Shown piece by piece: positions 25,184 to 32,158 of a stretch of 32,158 nucleotides of DNA; position 1 is the first letter of the stretch, and each line of letters opens with the position of its first letter. This DNA is from an uncultured Bacteroidales bacterium. GTDB taxonomy: Bacteria; Bacteroidota; Bacteroidia; Bacteroidales; GWA2-32-17. The DNA lies in assembly GCA_937960415.1 (NCBI GenBank), contig CALGPK010000050.1, positions 1 through 32,158 on the forward strand, given 5' to 3'. Under the pieces are notes generated by a model that saw only the letters and a list, made by a program, of their open reading frames with translations, did not search any database and had not been told where the DNA came from. The position numbers and the translations under genes are program-made.

Positions 25184-28100
25184 ATGAATTCAGCTGTACG
25201 TATTGTGTGGTTAATGCTTTTAAGTTTAATAGCCACATCTGTATTTTCCCAACGGAATAAAATTTATGACGATAATCAGCAGCATTTTTTCAAAGCCTTA
25301 AACTTTTTTGACGAAGAAAAATTTGGGATAGCCCGTTATTTCTTCGAGCAATACCAATCGTCAAGTAATACCAAAGAATTGCTTGTTTCCGATGCAGCTT
25401 ATTATACAGCTATTTCGGCACTGGAATTGTTTCACAACGATGCAGAAGTTTTAATGCTCGAATACTTAAATCAATATCGCGAAAATGCCCGTACCTTATA
25501 TGCACAATACAAAATGGGATTGTTTAAATATCGGGATAAAAAGTTTAAAAAAGCTATTCCATGGTTCGAAATGGTCAATCCATATTATTTAAGTAAAGAA
25601 GAACAACACGAATACTACTTTAAACTGGGTTATAGTTATTTTGTCAACAATGAATACGATAAAGCCGAAAAATGTTTTTACGAAATAAAAGATATACCAA
25701 ATGCCTACTATTCTCCTGCTGTATATTTCTATTCTCACATAGCATATACCAAAAAGAACTACGAGACAGCTTTAAATGGTTTTGAACGTTTAACCAAAGA
25801 TGAGCTTTTTTCGCACATTGTACCTTACTACATTACACAAATATACTATTTGCAAGAAAAATACGAAAAAGTTATTAATTATGCCATTCCTTTTCTCGAT
25901 TCTGCCAACACACGTCGTGCTCCGGAAATAGCTCGTATCATAGGCGAGTCGTTTTATCGCTTACAGCGATATGCCGAAGCAATACCTTATCTCGAACGGT
26001 ATGCCAATTCAATGCCTTTGTCGCGAGGCGATATGTATCAGCTTAGTTATGCTTATTATCGAACAGGTTCGGTACAACGAGCGGCTAAAATGTTGGAAAA
26101 GATACCACTACTCGACGATACTTTATCGCAGCAAACTCTTTACCTTCTGGCTGAATGCTACCTCTATGATGGCTTAAAAAACAATGCCCGCATGGCTCTC
26201 GAAAAAGCGTCCAAAATGTCGTACGATAAAGAAATAGAAGAAGAAGCATTGTTTCAGTTTGCCAAACTTAGTTTTGAACTTTCTTTCAGTCCGTTCAACG
26301 AAGCTATACAATCGTTTCTGCGTTACATCGAAAAATATCCCAATTCGCCCCGGATAGATGAAGCATATAAATATCTAAGTCAGGCATTTTTGCATTCAAA
26401 AAACTATAAAGAAGCTATCGAAGCGCTCGAAAATATCCAGCATATAACTCCCGAAATAGAAGAAGCTTATCAGCGTGCATGCTTTTTCAGGGGGCTGGAA
26501 TTATTTAACAATCAATATTTTGAACAGGCTATTATCCATTTCGACAAATCGCTTAATAATGCAAAATATAATAAACAATATGCTGCACAAGCATTGTACT
26601 GGAAGGGGGAAGCACAATATCGTCTTAAAGATTACGTCCTTGCTCTTAAAACATTTCATAAATTTTTGATAACACCTGGTGCTTTCGAATCGGATGTGTT
26701 TGCTCTGGCACATTACAATATCGCGTATTGCTACCTAAAACAAAAAAATTATGCCGATGCACAAATGTGGTTTAGAAAATATATCGAAAATGAGAAAAAT
26801 AAAGACCGTACGCAAATTTACGATTCGTACACACGTCTTGGCGACTGTTTTTTTGTAATGCGAAAATACGAAGATGCTATCGATTTCTATTCTAAAGCTA
26901 TAAATGCCCAAAAAGCCTCACCCGATTATGCACTTTATCAAAAAGCCATTTGTTTAGGCTTACTAAAAAGGCACAACGAAGAAATAATTGCCCTTAGTGA
27001 GTTAATGGACAAATACCCTCGTTCGCCTTATGTTGACGATGCATTGCTCGAACTTGGTAATAGCTACCTGGCACTGGAAGAATATCAAATGGCTGCTAAT
27101 ACCTTCCATAAACTCATTTCCGACTATCCAAAAAGCGAATTGGTACGTCGTGCTTACCTTCAATTAGGATTAACCTATTTTAATATGGATAAAAATCAAG
27201 AAGCTATTACAGCATACAAAAATGTTATCGAAAATTATCCAAACACACAAGAATACAAAGATGCTTTTGTAGGACTGAAAAATGTTTACCTCGAGATGAA
27301 CGACATTAACACCTATTATGTTTATGTAAATGAAAAAGGCAGTGGTATATTGGTCAGTGCACGCGAAAAAGATTCTCTTTCGTACACCGTAGCCGAACGA
27401 GTTTATATGACAGGTGATTGTATGAAAGCTACTTCACTTTTGTCTGAATACATTAGCAAATATCCTGATGGTATCTATAAAGAAAATGCCAATTACTACA
27501 TGGCCGAATGTTTATATAAAGACAAAAAAATCGATGAAGCTTTTGAATACTATCAACGGGTAGCAAACTTCAACCAAAACATGTTTACCGAGCCTTCGTT
27601 GCTTAAAGTAGGAAATTATCAGTATCAGAAACAGCGATATGCCGAAGCTATTGTTTCCTTTGTCAGGCTGCTCGATATAGCTCAATATCCACAAAACGCT
27701 TTTGCTGCCAAAACAGGTTTAATGCGCTGCCATTTTCAGTTAAATAAATACGACGAAGCTGTTCGGTGGGCTATTGAAATTCTGAAAGACGGAAAAATTT
27801 CAGACGAATTATACAACGAAGCCCATTACATCATAGGAAAATCTGCATACATGCAAGATAAATTCGATATGGCATTAGATGAGTTTATACTGATTAGTAA
27901 AAATGCACGTAGCAAAGAGGAAGCAGAAGCTAAATATTTAATCGTAGATATTTACTTTAAGCAAAACAAATACGAACAAGCCGAAAAAGAAGTGTTCGAC
28001 TTTGTTAAGAAAAATACCCCGCACCAGTATTGGTTAGCCAAAGCATTTTTAGTTCTGTCCGATATTTATATTCAAAAAAGCGACTACTTTCAGGCAAAAG

Positions 28101-28255
28101 CCACCTTGCAAAGTATTATCGACAACTACAAAAACAACAACGATGAAATAAAATCCGAGGCCCAACTGAGACTCAATAGTATATTGGAACGTGAGAAAGC
28201 ATCTTTATTGCCCCCACCAGATCAATCCAATATGTTGAACCAAGAAAATGAATAA
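25184..28255 (+). CDS. Large exported TPR protein (1023 residues)
   Basis: A signal peptide (hydrophobic to about residue 22, ending VFS-Q) is followed by tandem helical repeats over nearly the whole length, with well over 20 TPR-like units. Clear examples are NNEYDKAEKCFYEIKDI, QRYAEAIPYLERYAN, KNYADAQMWFRKYIE and RKYEDAIDFYSKAINA. Many unit ends read YP, as in YgbF/CpoB and BamD-type TPRs that handle envelope proteins. The C-terminus is short and polar. No enzyme motif is visible. It overlaps the next gene, an outer-membrane beta-barrel, by 8 bp, so the likely role is as periplasmic partner of that barrel. The exact process is unknown. Confidence 0.88.
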   Translation: MNSAVRIVWLMLLSLIATSVFSQRNKIYDDNQQHFFKALNFFDEEKFGIARYFFEQYQSSSNTKELLVSDAAYYTAISALELFHNDAEVLMLEYLNQYRENARTLYAQYKMGLFKYRDKKFKKAIPWFEMVNPYYLSKEEQHEYYFKLGYSYFVNNEYDKAEKCFYEIKDIPNAYYSPAVYFYSHIAYTKKNYETALNGFERLTKDELFSHIVPYYITQIYYLQEKYEKVINYAIPFLDSANTRRAPEIARIIGESFYRLQRYAEAIPYLERYANSMPLSRGDMYQLSYAYYRTGSVQRAAKMLEKIPLLDDTLSQQTLYLLAECYLYDGLKNNARMALEKASKMSYDKEIEEEALFQFAKLSFELSFSPFNEAIQSFLRYIEKYPNSPRIDEAYKYLSQAFLHSKNYKEAIEALENIQHITPEIEEAYQRACFFRGLELFNNQYFEQAIIHFDKSLNNAKYNKQYAAQALYWKGEAQYRLKDYVLALKTFHKFLITPGAFESDVFALAHYNIAYCYLKQKNYADAQMWFRKYIENEKNKDRTQIYDSYTRLGDCFFVMRKYEDAIDFYSKAINAQKASPDYALYQKAICLGLLKRHNEEIIALSELMDKYPRSPYVDDALLELGNSYLALEEYQMAANTFHKLISDYPKSELVRRAYLQLGLTYFNMDKNQEAITAYKNVIENYPNTQEYKDAFVGLKNVYLEMNDINTYYVYVNEKGSGILVSAREKDSLSYTVAERVYMTGDCMKATSLLSEYISKYPDGIYKENANYYMAECLYKDKKIDEAFEYYQRVANFNQNMFTEPSLLKVGNYQYQKQRYAEAIVSFVRLLDIAQYPQNAFAAKTGLMRCHFQLNKYDEAVRWAIEILKDGKISDELYNEAHYIIGKSAYMQDKFDMALDEFILISKNARSKEEAEAKYLIVDIYFKQNKYEQAEKEVFDFVKKNTPHQYWLAKAFLVLSDIYIQKSDYFQAKATLQSIIDNYKNNNDEIKSEAQLRLNSILEREKASLLPPPDQSNMLNQENE

Positions 28256-29924
28256 CATTATGATAAAGCAATTAACTATTCTTCTAATAGCATGTTTAGC
28301 CATAAATGTAGCTATGGCACAAAGTAATTTAAATCAGGAAGTATCGGTTGTTAAACCTTACGAGCCAAGCGTTGCTGATGCCTATAAGATAAATACCATG
28401 CCCAATATTATGGATACTACTCTTGTGCTCACCCGTTTTGAGTACAAGCTCTTCCCAAAGTTATATCCCGTAGTTTACAACGTAACACCCATTCAACCTG
28501 CCAAAATGTCGGCCGAATCGATCAATAAATTATATAATGCCAATATTAAGCTAGGCTATGGCATATACCATACATTTTTAGGACAAGTGGCTCTGAATAC
28601 CATTCGTAATCGCAATTACACCGCCGGATTATGGGCAAACCATTATTCCTCGCATGGAAAAATAAAGCTAGATAACAACTACCGCTCACCTGCTCTTTAT
28701 AGCCAAAATCAGGTTGAAATGTACGCCAAACGATTTTTTAACAATGCTACTGTATATGGTAACGGATATTTCAATCGCAATGTTTTACATCATTACGGAT
28801 ACAACACCGCCGACACTACATTCGACGACACGGCCGATTCTACACGTCAACGCTACATTACATTCGGAACAAAAATGGGCTATAGAACCACCCATTTAGA
28901 TTCTTCGAAAATGAACCATCGCGCCGAGTTACAGTATAACTACCTTGAAGATCGCTTTTCTAATTTTCAGCACAACATATCTACTTTATTTAGTGGCAGT
29001 ATGCGTTATGGCAAACAATATATTGGTGCCGATTTAAAAGTCAACTGGAACAACATAAACACCATACTCGATACCAACAATAAAGCCATTGTTTCTATAT
29101 TTCCATGGGTACGTTTCTTTGGCGACGATTGGCGTATCAATGCCGGACTGGCTATGGAAGTAGATGCCTATACCGACAGCGTTTTCTATCATTTTTATCC
29201 TCGTGCCAATATTCAATACAACGTTATCGAAAATTTTCTCATTCCCTTTGCCGGGTTTGATGGTAAAATGATTATGCACACTCTTCAAAGCGTTGTGGCT
29301 GAAAACCCATACATTAAACCCGGTACACCTATGAAAAACACCAATCAACTTATGCATCTATTTGCCGGATTTAAAGGAAATTTTAGCCAAAACATCTCTT
29401 ACTTATTCAACGTTTCGTATAGTCTATACGATTATTTACCTTTCTTTGTCAACGATTCGTTAATGCCTCAACATACATTTATTGTTAAGTACGACGGAGT
29501 ACCGGGCAAGGAAAACCAAGAAGTTGTATTTTCGGGCGAACTAGCTTACAAAAACAAAGAAAAGCTCAACATCATTCTCAATGCCAATCACTACCAATAC
29601 ACTATGGTAAATCTGCTTAAACCTTATCAAAAACCCTTATGGGAGATATCGTTTACGGCACGTTACAACATTCGCAGCAAATTTGTTCCACAATGTAGCA
29701 TCTTTGTTGTAGGCGAACGCTATGCTTTTAATTACATAAATCCTTTATCACCTATACAACTTAAACCTTTTGTAGATGCTAATATTTCGCTCGACTATCA
29801 CTATTCGAAACTATTTGGCGCATTTATAAAAATAAACAATTTGCTCAATAAAAAATATTCGTATTGGAATTATTACCCTGTACAAGGTTTGCAAGTGCTC
29901 TTTGGTTTATCGTTTACCATGTAA
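28248..29924 (+). CDS. Outer-membrane beta-barrel protein (TonB receptor-like, no plug)
   Basis: A 558-residue protein with a signal peptide ending NVAMA-Q. A short N-terminal segment (VVKPYEPSVADAYKINTMP) precedes a region of alternating strands rich in Tyr, Asn and aromatic girdle residues, ending INNLLNKKYSYWNYYPVQG and a final aromatic strand FGLSFTM. INNLLNKKY is typical of the last strands of TonB-dependent receptors, but at this length there is no room for a standard plug plus a 22-strand barrel, and none is seen. The first ATG overlaps the TPR gene by 8 bp; Met5 (28260) is an equally good start. It ends one base from the converging zinc-ribbon gene. Confidence 0.85.
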   Translation: MNNIMIKQLTILLIACLAINVAMAQSNLNQEVSVVKPYEPSVADAYKINTMPNIMDTTLVLTRFEYKLFPKLYPVVYNVTPIQPAKMSAESINKLYNANIKLGYGIYHTFLGQVALNTIRNRNYTAGLWANHYSSHGKIKLDNNYRSPALYSQNQVEMYAKRFFNNATVYGNGYFNRNVLHHYGYNTADTTFDDTADSTRQRYITFGTKMGYRTTHLDSSKMNHRAELQYNYLEDRFSNFQHNISTLFSGSMRYGKQYIGADLKVNWNNINTILDTNNKAIVSIFPWVRFFGDDWRINAGLAMEVDAYTDSVFYHFYPRANIQYNVIENFLIPFAGFDGKMIMHTLQSVVAENPYIKPGTPMKNTNQLMHLFAGFKGNFSQNISYLFNVSYSLYDYLPFFVNDSLMPQHTFIVKYDGVPGKENQEVVFSGELAYKNKEKLNIILNANHYQYTMVNLLKPYQKPLWEISFTARYNIRSKFVPQCSIFVVGERYAFNYINPLSPIQLKPFVDANISLDYHYSKLFGAFIKINNLLNKKYSYWNYYPVQGLQVLFGLSFTM

Positions 29925-29925
29925 T

Positions 29926-30294
29926 TTACTTAATTATCACTGTCTTACATTTCGAACATTTATACACTGTCTCACTTTCGAACCAATCGCGATTTTTGCA
30001 TTTGCAAATAGGACCATCTAAAACAAAAGCTTTGTATTGAATAAATATCTTTGTCATGCAATTGGTACATCGAACAATTTCCTTACCTACAAACCAATCG
30101 CGATAGCCGCAGGTGCATAACGGTCCATTGATAATGTAGCCCTTAGCCCAAACTTTTTGAATACGATGACAAACCGAACATATCCACTCACCATTATTAC
30201 GACAAAACCAATCTCTATTCCCACAAGTACATTGAGGACCGTTTACCAAAAACTCATGCTCTATAGAATAGTAACCTTTATGAACATACATCAT
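29926..30294 (-). CDS. Small protein of three tandem zinc ribbons
   Basis: A 122-residue cytoplasmic protein counted from the ATG at 30294 (or 30291). A TTG at 30324 would add ten residues and overlap the peptidase gene by 14 bp. It consists of three repeats of 37-38 residues: NGP-x-CTCG-x-RDWF, 6-8 residues, then CxxC. In order the cysteine pairs are CTC/CSVC, CTC/CTNC and CKC/CSKC, with 13-14 residues between pairs, each set suited to one zinc ion. RDWF is invariant in all three repeats. I do not recognise the family. Nucleic-acid or protein binding is the usual role of zinc ribbons. It lies directly behind the DPP7 gene and abuts the barrel gene end to end (1-bp gap). Confidence 0.8.
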   Translation of the reverse strand: MMYVHKGYYSIEHEFLVNGPQCTCGNRDWFCRNNGEWICSVCHRIQKVWAKGYIINGPLCTCGYRDWFVGKEIVRCTNCMTKIFIQYKAFVLDGPICKCKNRDWFESETVYKCSKCKTVIIK

Positions 30295-30310
30295 ACAACA
30301 TTGCAGATGC

Positions 30311-32158
30311 TTAGTTTCTGACAATATCTAATTCTTTTATTAAATTCTGTGCGTTAGCAAACTTGTCGATAATAAACAACACGTAACGAATATCGACCGA
30401 AATAGTACGCTGCAAAGCAGGTTCGAAAGCAATATCGCCACTCATAGCTTCCCAGTTGCCATCGAAAGCCAATCCAACCAGTTCGCCTTTGGCGTTAATA
30501 ACTGGACTACCCGAATTACCCCCGGTTATATCGGTATTGCTTAAAAAGCAAGTACGAATAACACCATTTTCGGCATACGGACCATAATCTTTATTTTTCC
30601 AGAGTTGTTTTAATTTTTTAGGCACTATAAATTCCGAACTCGTTGAATCTTCTTTTTCTATTATACCATCGAGTGTAGTATAATAATCATAAAACACACC
30701 ATCGGCAGGTTGATATGGTAATACGTGTCCATACGTCAGACGCATGGTAGAATTGGCATCGGGATAAAAGATTTTGTTTGGATACATTTCCATCAAACCG
30801 GCAATATACAAACGTTCGGCTTTTTGAAGCATCTCACGATATTTTTCGTATTCCGAATCAAATCTCTTTACAGCACCACTAATGGAAAAGGATAATGCAA
30901 AAATGGGATCTTTATCAAGCTTTTTGTAATTCGGATGATTCAAAAACGCCAGCACTTCTTCTTTACTACGAAACAAACTAACATCAAAAGCCTCTTTAGC
31001 AAACTTATCGAAATTGCCTTTATAGTCTTTCTTAATTTTAGCAATATAAGTTGGCAAAAATGCAGGCTGAATATCATCGGCAAATAATTTAGTTAAAGCA
31101 GCAAGTACTCGCTGGTCGGTTGTTCGATGAAAATCTTTGTAGTAATTTTCGGTTTCTTGCTTCAAACGTTCAATTATTTTGGCTTTTGTTTCAGGTTTTG
31201 TGGTATCGGACTCAAGAGCTTTGTGTAACGATTGAAAACGAGCCGCAAACCCCAGTATATCTACCCCCCTATTGCCAGCTTCGCTTGCATAGATTTTAAA
31301 CAAGTTGTAATCTTTTAGGTTTTGATAAGCCTCCTCGTACATTTTCAATACCTGTCCATATTTCTCCTGACGCTCACTCGACCGTTCTACCCATTGAGCA
31401 AACTCCTGTTCTTGCTTGCGTTTGGTTTCTATTACACGCAAACGCTTTAACCCTTTGGTTTGACCAATAAAATATTTCCAATAATTTGATGTACGAGCAT
31501 ATTTAGAAGCATACTGAATACGAACTCTTGGATCTTTGTTCATTTCTTCTTTGTAAATAGCAAGTTTTATGTCGCGAATCTTTACAATTGAAGGATTAAT
31601 GCGTTCGATAGCTTCTTGCACACCCCACGATGTCATATAGCGTTGTGTACGACCGGGAAATCCCATAATCATCACAAAATCGCCCTGACGCACACCTGCA
31701 ATCGAAATAGGCAATGAATGTTTAGGAGTATATGGCACATTGTCTTTCGAATAGCGTGCTGGATTGTTGTTCTTGTCGGCATAGACCCTAAATAAGCAAA
31801 AATCGCCTGTATGACGGGGCCACATCCAGTTGTCGGTATCACCACCAAACTTGCCAATTGACGATGGCGGTGTTCCTACCAAACGTACATCGTGAAATAC
31901 TTCGTATAGCATAAGCAAATACTGATTGCCACCAAAAAAATCGCGAACAATAGCCTGATAATGATTCCCTTTCTTGGCTTCGTTAATAATTTGTTGTGAT
32001 GCCTTTTGAATTTTTTCCTGACGCTCTTTCTCGCTCATTGTTTGATTAACTTCGGCCAAAACTTTAGATGTAACATCTTCAATACGAACCAAGAAACTCA
32101 CAAAAAGATCGGGATTAGGCAATTCTTCATTAAGCGAGTTTGCCCAAAAACCATTGGT
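30311..32158 (-). CDS. dpp7: S46 dipeptidyl peptidase, DPP7 type (N-terminus beyond window)
   Basis: A periplasmic serine peptidase that removes dipeptides from peptide N-termini and feeds amino-acid fermentation in Bacteroidota. The frame runs to the last base, so 615 residues are seen and about 100 at the N-terminus, with the catalytic His, are missing. At the edge the frame reads TNGFWANS-LNEELPNP, matching the segment just after that His in the family. The catalytic Asp lies in RHTGDF, and the catalytic Ser in GGNSGSPV. Eighteen residues after that Ser is Gly (FDGNWEAMSGD), as in DPP7 (hydrophobic P1); DPP11 has Arg there. The central alpha-helical cap domain is present. Confidence 0.93.
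   Translation of the reverse strand, partial: TNGFWANSLNEELPNPDLFVSFLVRIEDVTSKVLAEVNQTMSEKERQEKIQKASQQIINEAKKGNHYQAIVRDFFGGNQYLLMLYEVFHDVRLVGTPPSSIGKFGGDTDNWMWPRHTGDFCLFRVYADKNNNPARYSKDNVPYTPKHSLPISIAGVRQGDFVMIMGFPGRTQRYMTSWGVQEAIERINPSIVKIRDIKLAIYKEEMNKDPRVRIQYASKYARTSNYWKYFIGQTKGLKRLRVIETKRKQEQEFAQWVERSSERQEKYGQVLKMYEEAYQNLKDYNLFKIYASEAGNRGVDILGFAARFQSLHKALESDTTKPETKAKIIERLKQETENYYKDFHRTTDQRVLAALTKLFADDIQPAFLPTYIAKIKKDYKGNFDKFAKEAFDVSLFRSKEEVLAFLNHPNYKKLDKDPIFALSFSISGAVKRFDSEYEKYREMLQKAERLYIAGLMEMYPNKIFYPDANSTMRLTYGHVLPYQPADGVFYDYYTTLDGIIEKEDSTSSEFIVPKKLKQLWKNKDYGPYAENGVIRTCFLSNTDITGGNSGSPVINAKGELVGLAFDGNWEAMSGDIAFEPALQRTISVDIRYVLFIIDKFANAQNLIKELDIVRN

Overview
The window reads as chromosomal DNA of a member of the Bacteroidota, probably the class Bacteroidia. 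Supporting signs are the high A+T content, the near absence of Shine-Dalgarno sequences, several promoter -7 boxes of the Bacteroidota form TAnnTTTG, a Bacteroidota-type FtsE, an S46 dipeptidyl peptidase, many exported TPR proteins and an outer-membrane beta-barrel. I see no rRNA, tRNA, CRISPR array, insertion sequence or phage gene.

Layout. (1) 1-5369, minus strand: gyrA followed by three related exported TPR proteins, the last cut by the window edge. (2) 5574-9202, plus strand: clpC, translationally coupled to a THUMP-domain RNA methyltransferase. A dyad upstream of clpC may be a stress operator. (3) 9241-11931, minus strand: a small XRE-type regulator, then pyrK-pyrD-msrA with overlapping genes. 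(4) 11932-12420: a 489-bp spacer with TTTACA-NN-TGTAAA dyads, three of them at exact 24-bp spacing over the regulator promoter. (5) 12421-14602, plus strand: a uridine phosphorylase-family enzyme, a SirB1/transglutaminase-core-2 protein and free methionine-(R)-sulfoxide reductase. (6) 14694-20172, plus strand: a tight five-gene operon of a PqqD-like protein, an ATP-grasp ligase, a LysA-fold PLP decarboxylase, a urea-transporter/M23-peptidase fusion and an exported TPR protein. (7) 20186-24736, minus strand: ftsE alone, then a three-gene biotin-dependent acyl-CoA carboxylase operon. (8) 25184-29924, plus strand: a 1023-residue periplasmic TPR protein overlapping an outer-membrane beta-barrel gene. 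(9) 29926-32158, minus strand: a DPP7-type S46 peptidase cut by the window edge, followed by a small protein made of three tandem zinc ribbons.

How the genes work together. Regions 3-5 place de novo pyrimidine synthesis (PyrK/PyrD) and pyrimidine-nucleoside salvage on either side of one regulator and one dyad-rich spacer, so shared control is plausible. Both operons also end in a methionine-sulfoxide repair gene: MsrA for S-sulfoxides, including protein-bound ones, and fRMsr for free R-sulfoxide. Region 6 is the best candidate for an undescribed system. The ligase and decarboxylase pair recalls BtrJ/BtrK of butirosin biosynthesis, where an amino acid is ligated to a carrier and decarboxylated there. 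Here the decarboxylase lacks the acidic residue that reads a distal amine in DAP and ornithine decarboxylases. The operon ends in a membrane protein joining a urea-channel fold to a cell-wall endopeptidase domain. The substrate and product are unknown.
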